A stretch of 64,000 nt of DNA from the NCBI RefSeq assembly GCF_033958435.1, contig NC_134137.1, forward strand, positions 106,402,501 through 106,466,500, written 5' to 3'. Numbering within the stretch: the first letter of the stretch is position 1; every line of letters starts with the position of its first letter. The DNA is from Carettochelys insculpta. Taxonomy: Eukaryota; Chordata; Testudines; Carettochelyidae. Below are positions 23,001 to 33,125 of the stretch, piece by piece. A program made the translations under genes and the position numbers. The notes under the pieces were generated by a model that was not told the DNA's origin, did not search any database, and was given only the letters and a program-made list of their open reading frames with translations.

Positions 23001-24960
23001 CAACTGTTTGTATTAGTAATGTGTAAGTCAGGCAGGAGATGCAAGATATGTTTTTGTCAAATAGGAAGGAAAACAGAAAAGTTTCACGGTATAATTCCTA
23101 CACAAAAAGGAGAGTGGAGTATAGGTAGAGCCCTGCAAATACACTGCTATCAGCAGCTCATTTTTGCTTATGTGGATGTGAATACAAGTTTTGTATCTAG
23201 AACCCTGCAAATTTGCTGGTATCTGTGGGTATGTATGAACCATTTTTGCAGATGTGCAGGGATCTCTAGGTACAGGGACAATGGGCTCCTCATAGGATTC
23301 TGTGTTAATATCCTTTTTTTTTTTTTTTCCATTTCTTAAACACATGTATATGTGGAAGACACATCCTGAAAGAGAAGAAGGGTGTGATACATATTACATT
23401 GCTCATAATTGGAGACAAGATAGATGCAGAGGTCTGTATATTAATAAAACGTTCCATATTATAGTTAATATTTCTGTTAAAGGCACTGTATAAGGAAAAA
23501 TAATTATGTTTATTCTATTTAAAGAGGTTTACAGAGTGCAGTGCGATTTTCTCCATCTTTCAGAATTCAGTGTGAATGACAGTTACAGAATTCAGGGTAG
23601 CAAATTTATTTTTTATGGATTCAGATAACTACCATTAACAGACAGTATAGAAGATCATCTTAGCAAAGAATGGATTTTGTTTTCTCCATCTTTCTTCTGA
23701 GCTGTGCAAAATATTTCCCTCTGGGATTCTGAAGGGTTTGAAAATCTTCAGGTACTTGCTTCATGAGTAGTACATGCTGAGGGCCAGCAGTGTTTTTTCG
23801 CAACTGTCCTTAATTTTGAGTCTCTCACTTTGTCTTTCTCTTTTTGTATGTGCTCTAGACAGTTTTCTAGACTTTGAAGTTTACTGTCTGCTGATGAGAG
23901 CTGGATGGCTTCCAGGGGGCTTCCACTTCATTATCAGGTGCTCACAATTTGCTTTGCCAAGTAGAGTTCATTTGATTTGTTTTCTGGTTTAAATTTTGTA
24001 GAGAGGCCCTCGTGATGCTGAAGTTGAGCTGATATTGCAGATCTGGAGGTAGCTGCTCTGTGAAGAGTCAGGGGAAAACACAGGCTTAATATGTAGTGCT
24101 TTGTGATTGTCAGACAATTTAAATAGTTTACAGCATTATTATTAGCTCTTTATAACAAATATATAAATATTTAACGCTAAATGCTATAGTTCGTTTACAA
24201 ACAGCTGTAACTCTGCATTTCTGGATTCTCAGACAGTCAGGCCCTGCTCCCTTTTGTAACTTAAGTGTAAACATGTGTTCTGCTAATGATTTGGGACTTT
24301 AGCACTGGTCGTATTTTATTGATGTGAAAGGTTGAAAGAATTATCCTGGTGGTTCTTTGACAGCAGCGCTAGCTAGCATAGTGCTCAGTAAGTGCTATGA
24401 GAATGGTTATCCTACTGCTCCCATCCTAGCCCTCATCCCATAAAGGAAGTTGGGGACATTGCCCAGTCATCAGGGCAAGACCTCCATGCTAAGACCTCCA
24501 ACCTGTGTGTCTGTGGGTTAGGTGGGGTGACATCCACATCCTGTTTCCTCAAATAAAATAAAAGGCAAGTTACTTGATGGATTAGTAGGGTGCAGAACTG
24601 CAGCATCAACTAGTCAAGTAACAACCACAGCATTACTGGGCAGACTCAAGAGGTCTGTAGAAGGAGTGTCAGGAAATGTGCACTCAAGAAAATAAAGAGA
24701 TGTTTTTCTGTGGATTGGCTGTGATACAGTACTGTTCTTCTAGTGGGTGTTCTAAGCACACGTGGAGTTTTATTCTAGCAGAGGTATAAACTAGTGTCCC
24801 AGGACAGCGTTACTTCAAATTCAAAAGTATTTCCTTTCTCGCTGAATTTTTCTAGTTCTTTGTGCCCTTTAGGTCCCTCTGCTGCTACTTGGCACTTTCT
24901 GAAGCTCTTTGAACTCAGACTGTTTGACTGCTTTTACTTCTTTACAAAATATGTTTATTG
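17086..24960. other. AT-rich stretch without recognised genes or elements
   Basis: Nearly 8 kb with only short frames on both strands. There are T-runs and A-runs (for example 18319-18330 and 23312-23328) but no CR1, DIRS, Harbinger or hAT signatures that I can see. The paucity of repeats contrasts with the rest of the window. Conserved non-coding elements could exist here but cannot be recognised without alignment. Confidence 0.5.
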
Positions 24961-24970
24961 CCCTGGTAGA

Positions 24971-25130
24971 TCAGTTCTGTGCAGGCAGCTTGAAGCCCCC
25001 GAAAGGGCTGTGTCTGTGCTACATCTAGGTAGTCAACATTAAACCCAAAACCTAATTTAATGCTCGTTACTCTGACTGTACAGTGAAGCCACATGACTTT
25101 CAAAGGCTTCTGCTCCCTGCACAGAACTGA
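24971..25130. repeat. short fold-back repeat
   Basis: TCAGTTCTGTGCAGG at 24971-24985 is the reverse complement of CCTGCACAGAACTGA at 25116-25130. A weaker match then continues inward to the GAAGCC and GGCTTC motifs. The arms could form a hairpin about 160 bases across. No element family or target duplication is identified. Confidence 0.6.
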
Positions 25131-26040
25131 GTGTCCACGGTAGCAGTAGTTCTTGGAAGAGGCCACACCACCATCCAGTCGAGCACCAAGCTTGATATTA
25201 GGTTTAATCAACCCTAAAGAGGTCAGGCGGACCAGCATACATTTTAAAGTGTGCATCAGCAGTACAGTGTATACCCAAGTCCTGGCTCATCTCTCTGCAC
25301 GTATACACTTACCAAACCTACCTCTGAATGTCTATACTTGTAGCCTCACACTATCCTTACTGTACCAAGGCCACGCCAGTGCTGCAGTTACATGGGGTTG
25401 GGATTCTGTTGTTGGAGGCAGATAGCAGGTGCATAGCCTTGGTTGCTGGAGCCACTCTAGGAAATGTTTTACTCTGGTTTTGGAGGAAAACTTGTTGGGC
25501 CTCTGTGTGGAAACTGGTTTAAGCCCACTAGCAAATTCAGGTTAATCATGCTCCATCTGTTCCACCTCAGGCCTCAGCATAGGTCAGCACTGCTGGGTGA
25601 ATCACTCCTGCTTGTGACTGAACAGTTTGAGGCTGAGTAGATCTTCTACAAGGCATTGGAGGATGTTTGAGCAGAGGGTTTTGAATCTTGGAAGACAGCA
25701 GTGGTTCTCAGGGAGAAGTATGTTCATGATGGACTACACACAACTGTAGCTGCCTTTGCTGTGGATTCCCATGAGCCCACTACCACTTCTAGTACAAAAC
25801 AATTAGAATAACATGATAGAATTACGTTATCGTGGAAAGCTATGTTGACCAGCTATGATTCAGAACTTCTGCATTAGGAAACAGACCATCATGGAGCTCT
25901 GTGAGGTGTGGGCCCCTCTCCATCTGATCCTCTGGCCCCAGGACACACACAAGAAGTAGAAAATATAAGAACAAATCAAGCTAATCCAGCCTAATTTTCC
26001 TCTTTGATAAGGTTACTTGCCTAGTGGAAGGGAGGCGGCG

Positions 26041-27165
26041 GCGGTGGGGGGACGACCAGTAGACATGAGATATCTTGATTTTAGTAAGGCTTTTGACAGT
26101 CTCATAAGTAAATTAGATAAAACTACTGTCAAGTGGGTGCACAACTGGTTGAAAGGCCATATGCAAAGAGTAGTTAAAAGCAGCTTTCTGTCAAATTTGG
26201 GGCAAAGTGGAAAGAGATCTAGTGGAGTCCTACTGCTGGTCAGCCCTGTGTTTGATGCTATTTTCATTAATTACTTGAATAATGGTTTGGAGAGAGTAGT
26301 TATAAAATTTGCTGGTTCAACGGGAAGGGATTCTCATCACTTTAGAGGACTGGATTAGAGTACAAAATGACCTGGACAAATTGGAGAATTTGTCACAGTT
26401 CCACAAGATGAAATTCGGTACAGACAATTGCAAAGTACTCCACTTAGGAAAACTCAAACCCGCTACAAAATGGCAGGTAAGTAGATAGTTTGCAGTGCTG
26501 CTGAAAAGGATCAATGGGTGACAATAATTATAAACTGAATGAGTCACCAATATCATAGAGATCTGTAATGGGCTGATATCGTTCTGGGCTATATTAGTAG
26601 GAGTGTCGTATGTAAGAAATCCCACTCTGCTTGGTACAGTTGAGACCTGAGCTGGTGTATTGTGCCCAGTTATGGCTACCACAGTTCAGGAGGGATATGG
26701 ACACATTAGTGAGAGTCCAGAGGAGAGCAACAAAAATAAGTTTAGAAAAACTGCCCTTTGAGGAAAGTGTAAACAAAAACTGGGCATGTTTAGCCATAAG
26801 AAAACTGGGGGTGGGGTGGGGAATAAGTTTTCAAATGTTTTAAGTGCTGATATAAATGGTACTATGATTAATTGTTCTCCATGTCCACTGAAGGAAGCAC
26901 AAGAAGTAATAGGCTTGTTTTGCAGAACAGAAGGTTTTGGTTATGTATTAGGGAAAAGCTTTTAAGTATAAGGATAGTGAACCACCGGAATAAAACTCCG
27001 AACAGAAATTGAGAAATCCCCCATGATTGGAGGTTTTTGGAAATGTGTTTGGACAAACACTTGTCAGGAGTTGTCCAGAATTAGTTGTACCTGTTACTGA
27101 ACAGATGGCTGGACTTGAAGGCCTCTCAGGGTCCCATCCTGCCCTCCATTTCTGTGAGTCTATAC
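26041..27165 (+). pseudogene. CR1 LINE, decayed reverse transcriptase and 3' end
   Basis: Reverse transcriptase motif A is clear as RYLDFSKAFDSL near 26070, followed by KWVHNWLKGHMQRVV, a decayed VPQG region, and FAGSTG in place of FADDT near 26310. The C-terminal landmarks ELVYCAQLWLPQFRRDMDTL and VQRRATK near 26650-26740 are in another frame. The 3' end matches GGCCTCTCAGGGTCCCATCC near 27120. Frameshifts and loss of the catalytic FADD make it dead. Confidence 0.8.
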
Positions 27166-27320
27166 CAGTGCAGAGGTAGGTTACTCTTACTATCTGGAAG
27201 CTAGCTGCTCCTGATTTACGACAGGTCTGTCACAAATCAGTTTGGTGTTGGTGAGTCCACTCCTGATACTGTAGTGGTGAAGGTTTGTGAGATGATGAAT
27301 TTTGTAGCTTTCCCATAGGT

Positions 27321-27821
27321 CAGGGTTGGCAAGCCCACAGCACTCAAGCCACATGTTTCTCTTTGAGCCATTAAATAGAGCGCCTCCTCAGAGCCACATG
27401 CTCTAAGTGCTGTTTGTTGCTCTGCACATGTGCCCCAGTGCTTGATGGGAGAAGCATGTGGCTGCAGCAGTGGTCTGGTGAGTCGCCAGCATTGAATTAG
27501 AGTGGGGGACTGGCTGAGGGGTGCCTGCCTCTGGGGGAGGGCATTGAGTTAGAGCGGAGAGGCTGGGGGATCTGGCTCTGGGGGTGGGAAGGGAGGTTGG
27601 GTTAGTGCGGGGAGCAGAAGGTGCCTGGTTGTGGAGGAGTGGTGGGGGATTGTGTTAGAGCAGGGGACTGGGGGTGCCTGGCTTTGGAGGAGGGGGAGAG
27701 AATTGAGTCACATAGATAAAAATAAATATATATCTATAGATTAGATAAAAATAAATGTATTATGTGTGGCTCTTTGCACTTTATCCATAGCTCTTAGTTC
27801 TCAAGTGGTTGGCCAGCCCTG
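27321..27821. mobile_element. hAT-type element, 501 bp
   Basis: Left end CAGGGTTGGCAAGCC; right end, read on the minus strand, CAGGGCTGGCCAACCA. The flanks CCATAGGT (27313-27320) and CTGTAGGT (27822-27829) match at six of eight positions, an aged 8-bp duplication. The middle holds imperfect G-rich repeats (GGGGGACTGG-like units) and AT-rich duplications near 27715-27760. It is non-coding. Confidence 0.7.
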
Positions 27822-28142
27822 CTGTAGGTGACAGGCACAATCAATGTGCCTGAAATAATAGCTGGCTTTGACAGAAACTGCTGGGGCTAATGATGGCACT
27901 CAAGTGTCCATGGTTTGGCCTGCCACAAGGAGCTTATGACTACGTCAGTTGCAAAGAGCTCTTGTTCATTGTTTTGCAGGCCTTGTCAACCAGATTGGTT
28001 TGTAAGCACTAAAATGGGGCATACTAGCAAGATGGCAAAGTACTAAGACGCTGAGCTGCCTACAGAATTGCCATGTTCCTGGGCAAGTGAGAGGTGGCTT
28101 CAGGCTCTCACCCAGGGCAAAACGTTGGGAAGAAAGTGGAGG

Positions 28143-28285
28143 GCTGGAAGTTCGTCTTTCCCAGACAGCCCTTCAGCACTGCCTGGCCTGTGCCACCGGG
28201 CTCTGGTGGTGATTTAAAGGGCTTGGACCTCATTTTAAATTGCTGGGTCCCATGGCAGCTGCCCCTTTTGCCTCCCCTGTCAGTG
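28143..28285. repeat. GC-rich interspersed repeat piece
   Basis: GGCTCTGGTGGTGATTTAAA through TTTAAATTGCTGGGTCCC and GGCAGCTGCCCC resembles the tract at 36090-36180 (GATGATTTAAAGAGTCTGGG through TTTAAATCACTGGGCC). The two are probably members of one repeat family. The boundaries are unknown. Confidence 0.4.
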
Positions 28286-28470
28286 TCAGGTTGTGAAGGT
28301 TTGATATTTACATGTGAACAAGCAGGGATCATATTATCTCTAAATAACATGGCTATTGGGGTGTCGATATCCATTGTTGTTTTAGGGGTCCCCATCTGTC
28401 GTCTCCTGCAGTGGTTCATGAAACTGTGCCCAGGTCTCCGAGCACTTGAGAGAAGATTTAATTACACACT

Positions 28471-28891
28471 AGCTATGTCTACACTAGCCCAAAACTTCGA
28501 AATGGCCATGCAAATGGCCATTTCGAAGTTTACTAATGAAGCGCTGAAATACATATTCAGCGCCTCATTAGCATGTGGGCGGCCGCGGCACTTCGAAATT
28601 GACGTGGCTCACCGCCGCGTGGCTCGTCCAGACAGGGCTCCTTTTCGAAAGGACCCTGCCTACTTCAAAGTCCCCTTATTCCCTTCTGCTCATAGGAATA
28701 AGGGGACTTTGAAGTAGGCGGGGTCCTTTTGAAAAGGAGCCCTGTCTGGACGAGCCGCATGGTGGCGAGCCGCGTCAATTTTGAAGTGCCGCGGCCGCCT
28801 GCATGCTAATGAGGCGCTGAATATGTTTATGAATATGAATATGAATATTTACATGTCCATTTCGAAGTTTTGCGCTAGTGTAGACATGGCC
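28471..28891. mobile_element. 421-bp palindromic MITE, Harbinger type
   Basis: Both halves are near-complete inverted copies. The left starts AGCTATGTCTACACTAGCCC and the right, on the minus strand, starts GGCCATGTCTACACTAGCGC. Inside are matched AAACTTCGAAATGG blocks and the arms close at CCCCTTATTCC/GGAATAAGGGG near 28673-28706. ACT occurs at 28468-28470 and 28892-28894, a possible 3-bp duplication. A GAATAT-repeat insertion near 28826-28848 distinguishes the right arm. The open frame crossing the left arm is not a gene. Confidence 0.8.
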
Positions 28892-29026
28892 ACTGAGTGC
28901 CTCTGGAGTGCACATTTGATTGACTGAAGCAAGATGGCACTATCTGCCAACTCACTTGGAGGCCAGTGTGACCAAAGCTGTATGGTGTGCTGTGTCCTGC
29001 ACAAATTCTGTGAGGCTAACTGTGAA

Positions 29027-29750
29027 AATGATCATATGGTATGGGTTCAGAACGCTGCGGGTTTAAAGTCCCAGTACAGGCAACCAGAAAGTGCATCTGT
29101 CATTGCTGGGACTGGGTCCAAGAGGGCAAGCAAGGCAAATAAGGAATGCCTTGTGCACCCACATCTTTATATTGCCGAGTGCTGTGGTTATGGAAGTATG
29201 ATGCTGCCTTTGGCAGGGGGCTGCAGTGTTGTATAGTTAGTGTACATATCATTCAATTTGGTAACTTCTGATTTGCAGTTTTATGTGATTTATAAGAGTT
29301 TTAAACTTTCTCAAAAGCTTTGAATACAATTTCCTGATTCTCCTTTTTTTCACCTCAATGCATTTTAAGTCAGACTTGTTTACTAACAAAACCAAAGGTA
29401 TTAAAATCTCCAGAAGACCAGTGCAGGCATACCAGCTGTCTGTTTACTAAATAAATAAATAACCCCACTATTTACAAGTGTACTGGGTGAAATAAAGTAT
29501 AATTGTGTTCAAAACGGTAAAACCATGCCAGTGAACTAAAATCCAAGCTTCACAGTCTCACTGGTAGTGGACTGAATATCAGAACAGTGCCACCTGTTCT
29601 TCCTCCTCCTAGTTGCAAGTGTTGATTTGTGTTTGCTCTTTTACAGGGAAGTAGTACACAGAGCGTATCTGATTATTGCAGCTTCTGGTCATTTTCATAG
29701 CCCACCCAACCCAACCACTGTAAGAGTTTCAAATTGAATTTGTTTTTTAA
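29027..29750. other. no gene recognised
   Basis: The plus-strand frame that carries the transposase C-terminus runs to 29236 without further landmarks. The rest is AT-rich with no element signature. Confidence 0.5.
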
Positions 29751-29753
29751 AAA

Positions 29754-29793
<40 letters not shown>
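29754..29793. repeat. (GT)n-(GA)n compound microsatellite
   Basis: About ten GT units are followed directly by about ten GA units. Confidence 0.95.
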
Positions 29794-29849
29794 AGGCAAG
29801 AGGAGGTAGAAATCTCGTGGAGGGAGTAGAGTAGAGAAATCCCCCCAAG

Positions 29850-30525
29850 ATACGTGAGGGTTATGTTCCACACAACCCTTGTGTATCCCGAAATTCGCAT
29901 AAGTTAGGGGCTTGGATGGTGGGTTGGGGCGTGGGAGCAGAGCATGGAGGGTTAAGCCTGGGTTGGGTTAGGGCTGCAGGAGGCGATGAGGGGGTGTTGG
30001 AGCTCAGTTTGTGGGGGTTGGAGATGGGTCTGCAGGGGCTGGGGCCAGGGCCAGGGCCAGGGCCAGGGTTGGAGCTGGGGCATATGGCAGTGGTTTGAGC
30101 CGAGGTTTGCAGTGAAAGCTGGAGCTGGGGCATGCGGCAGTAGTTGGAGCTGAGGGCAGTGGAGGCTGGAGCCAGTGCGCATGGCGATAGTTGGAGCCAG
30201 GGGCTTCAGCAGTATCTGGAGCTGGGGGCGTGTGGTGGAGGCTGGAGCTGGGGCTGTGGCACAAGCTGCAACTGGGGCTCGTGGCAGTGGTGGTGGCTGC
30301 AGCCGGGGCGTGTGGCAGGGGTTGGAGTGCCTGTGCACCCCACCCCCAGTGGCACTCGGGGAAGAGCTGGCTGCTGCCAGCTGTTTCCCTTTGATGGGGG
30401 ATTTCCTCCCCACCTTGCACCTGGGAATATCTGGAGGATTTATTGTATAAAGTACGCAGCAGGGTGAGCTGCGTAAGAGCAGGGTCGCATACTCTGGATT
30501 TGCGTACTCTGAGACCTTACTGTAG
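29850..30525. repeat. unclassified repeat with G-rich minisatellite core
   Basis: The core from about 29915 to 30330 consists of imperfect units of the type GCAGTGGTTGGAGCTGGGG, plus a (CCAGGG)4-like block near 30043-30066. The edges (GTGTATCCCGAAATTCGCAT near 29881-29900 and TCGCATACTCTGGATTTGCG near 30485-30505) look loosely related in inverted form, which suggests a MITE carrying a minisatellite. The long frames on both strands come from the repeat periodicity. Confidence 0.45.
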
Positions 30526-30884
30526 TCCAAAGTCCCTCTATCAGTTTTGGTTTCAGCTGGTAAAGGTACCCCTGATCTACAAGTCCCAAACTTGGAGAAG
30601 GAGTGGCTTTTTCCAGGTGACTGGTGGAATTCCTTCTGTGAAAAGGAGGTTTGCTTTTGTTGTTGTTTTTTATTGTTGGTAACGTGGTGAGTGAACAGCT
30701 TGTATAAGAATGGAGGGGGCTGGTGAGCTATCAAGGTTTCTGTTGGAAATTTTCCATAACAAAGTTTCTTGCAAACCATGTTGTTTTCTCTCCTGCATGA
30801 AAAGTTCTAGAGGATCACCTGCTAGGTAGTAGTAGTAGTAGTAGTAGGCTTCCTTCAGTCTGCGTAGACTATGGATCGCGCCCT

Positions 30885-32690
30885 TTATAGTTTCAATTGA
30901 GGACTTCCTTTACAGTGTCTACTGTGACTATGAAGACCCACAGGAGAGTGACAGTCCTTGCTGCATCTCTTGCAGATGTGGTGGGTGTCTGGCAAGTCCT
31001 TAGTGTGCTTTCTGTGCGCTCGCTTCTCCTCTGCTAGCTGTCTGATCCTCATCTCGCCCTTCTGAAGGCTCTTGTGTAACCCCTGCCTCCATCTGCTGTG
31101 GTCATCTGCTAGTTCTTCCCAGTTGTCCAGCTCGATGTCTACCTCTCTGAGGTCTCCCTTGCAGACATCTTTGTAGCGCAACTGGGGGCGTCCGGGAGGT
31201 CTTTTGCCAGAGGCTAGCTCACCATACAGGATGTCTTTTGGAATCCTTCCATCGTTCATCCTGTGGACGTGGCCAAGCCAGCTGAGCCGTCGCTGCCTGA
31301 GGAGGGTGTGCATGGTTGGGATTCCAGCTTGCTCGAGGACGGCGGTGTTGTTCACTTTGTCCTTCCATGATATTCCAAGGATGCACCTGAGGCAGCGCAA
31401 GTGGAAGACATTCAGCCTCTTTTCCTGGCGGGCATACAGGGTCCAAGTCTCGCTGCCATAAAGGAGGGTGCTGAGGATGCAGGCTCTGTAGACTTGCATT
31501 TTGGTGTGAGTGTACAGCTTGTAGTTATTCCACACTCTCTTGCTGAGTCTGGACAGAGTTGTGGCTGCTTTTCCGATCCTCCTATTTAGCTCAGTGTCCA
31601 ACGACAGGGTGTCAGTGATGGTGGACCCGAGGTACACAAACTCATGGATGACCTCTAATGTATAGTTGTCAATGCTGATTGATGGGGATTCAGCAACATC
31701 CTGACTGAGTACGTTTGTCTTCTTTAGGCTGATGGTAAACCCAAAGTCCTTGCACGCTTTGGAGAACTGATCCAGCAGTTTTTGAAGCTGGTCTTCTGTG
31801 TGAGACACTACAGCAGCATCATTTGCGAACAGCATGTCTCTGATGAGGACTTCCCACACCTTAGACTTAGCTTTCAGCCTTGTAAGGTTAAACAGTTTCC
31901 CATCAGATCTTGTGTGCAGCAAGATGCCCTCTGTTGAAGATCCAAAGGCATGCTTCAGCAGGAGTGCAAAGAAGATCCCGAACAATGTCGGAGCAAGCAC
32001 GCATCCTTGTTTGACGCCGCTCCTGATTCTGAAAGCATCTGAAAATGCACCGTCATATTGGATGGTTCCCCTCATGTCTTCGTGGAAGGACTGGATCATC
32101 TTGAGTAACCGTGGAGGACAGCCTATCTTGTGGAGCAGTTTGAACAGACCATCCCTGCTGACCAAGTCCAAGGCCTTGGTCAAGTCGATGAAGGCTATGT
32201 AGAGTGGCTTCCTCTGCTCTCTGCACTTCTCCTGCAGCTGCCTTAGAGAGAAGACCATGTCAACGGTAGACCTCTCTGCACAGAACCCGCACTGCGATTC
32301 AGGGTACACCCTCTCAGCAATCTTCTGGAGTCTGCCAAGGATGACGCGAGCGAACAGTTTACCGGTGATGCTTAGGAGGGAGATTCCACGGTAGTTGTTG
32401 CAGTCGCTTCTGTCTCCTTTGTTCTTATACAACGTTACAATGTTAGCGTCATGCATATCCTGTGGAACCTCACCCTCTTTCCAGCACAGGCACAGTAGCT
32501 CATGTAGGGGTTCCAGGAGTGTGTCTATGGCACACTTGATTACCTCTGGTGGTATACCATCCTGGCCAGGGGCCTTTCCTGCTGCAATGCTGTCGATGGC
32601 TCTCTTCAGTTCATCCACAGTCGGTTCTTGATCCAGTTCATCCATTACTGGTAGGAGCTCGACAGCATCGAGGGCTGCGTCACCCACCGA
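30885..32690 (-). pseudogene. LINE reverse transcriptase with C-terminal zinc-finger-like motif
   Basis: The frame copies LINE RNA into DNA at its target site (family knowledge). It is uninterrupted from VTSVGDAALDAVELLPV near 32690 to the stop at 30885. Landmarks are GKAPGQDGIPPEVIK, NNYRGISLLSITGK, FIDLTKALDLVSRDGLF, SGVKQGCVLAPTLFGI, MLFANDAAVV (the catalytic FADD has become FAND, near 31815), YLGSTITDTLSLD, LLYGSETWTLYARQEKRLNV, LSWLGHVHRMNDGRIPK, and a C-terminal CKRCSKDCHS...GLHSHSRHC that resembles a zinc finger. The open frame continues upstream to 33089, but its first 130 or so codons are antisense to the inverted piece and are not real. The clade is not assigned; it is clearly not CR1. 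Confidence 0.8.
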
Positions 32691-32696
32691 TGTGAC

Positions 32697-33118
32697 ATCC
32701 AAATGGCAACATCTGAGGGATACAGTTTTCAACACGGCCGTGTCGGTGTTTGGAAGAAGAGCTAGAAACATGAACGACTGGTTCGAAGCTAACTCCGATG
32801 AGATGATTCCAGTCATTGAAAAGAAGCGCGCTGCACTCCTGGAGTACAAACGCTCACCGAGCCAGAGTACCCAGCAAGCACTTAGAACGGCCAGAAGAAC
32901 AGTACAACAGACAGCCAGGCGCTGTGCCAACAACCACTGGCTCCAGCTATGCAGCAGCATCCAGACCTGTGCTGACTTTGGTAATCTCAGAGGAATGTAC
33001 GAGGGTATGAAGAAGGCATTAGGACCCACCCAGAACAAGATGGCACCTCTGAAATCCAAATCTGGTGAAGTCATCGCTGACAAAGCCAAACAGATGGAGC
33101 GTTGGGTTGAGCACTACG
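32697..33118 (+). pseudogene. inverted 5' segment of the LINE ORF
   Basis: This plus-strand frame holds SKWQHLRDTVFNTAVSVFG, then VIEKKRAALLEYKRSPS, RTVQQTARRCANNHW, and SKSGEVIADKAKQMERWVEHY. It is the helical, basic linker that sits between endonuclease and reverse transcriptase in this LINE family, as judged from its fit to the end of the reverse transcriptase piece. Endonuclease coding sequence is absent (5' truncation). The codons after 33118 are flanking DNA. Confidence 0.65.
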
Positions 33119-33125
33119 TGCTAGG

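Larger units (their letters stand above)
27886..29026 (+). pseudogene. second old Harbinger transposase relic, split by a MITE
   Basis: Four HARBI1-like landmarks occur in the right order: ANDGTQVSMV from 27886 (the DGTH motif), LLFIVLQAL near 27960-27980, VVLGVPICRLLQWFMKLCPG and RRFNYTLA at about 28376-28478 (the ILGDPAYPLLPW region), and CCVLHKFCEANCE at 28988-29026 (the C-terminal ALHN motif). Between the third and fourth lies the palindromic element at 28471-28891, and the ERxFGxLK block is not visible. About 28090-28330 looks like an unrelated GC-rich repeat piece within it. It is inactive. Confidence 0.65.
30827..33118 (-). mobile_element. non-CR1 LINE with 5' inversion (twin-primed)
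   Basis: The 3' part (30827 to about 32690) reads on the minus strand and ends in a (CTA)n tail, seen as (TAG)7 at 30827-30847. The adjoining 5' part (about 32697-33118) reads on the plus strand. It encodes the region that normally precedes the reverse transcriptase and ends at MERWVEHY, just where the reverse transcriptase piece should begin. TGCTAGG flanks the whole at 30820-30826 and 33119-33125, a candidate 7-bp target duplication. This arrangement is what twin priming predicts. Confidence 0.8.

Noticed and set aside
28094..28717. 207-aa plus-strand frame
   Set aside because: It is a composite of a repeat piece, a Harbinger transposase remnant and the left arm of a palindromic MITE.
29952..30779. 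275-aa minus-strand frame and overlapping plus-strand frames
   Set aside because: They are generated by the G-rich minisatellite; composition is biased and no domain is present.
32695..33089. N-terminal 130 codons of the 734-codon minus-strand frame
   Set aside because: They are antisense to the inverted LINE linker segment, which makes sense only on the plus strand.
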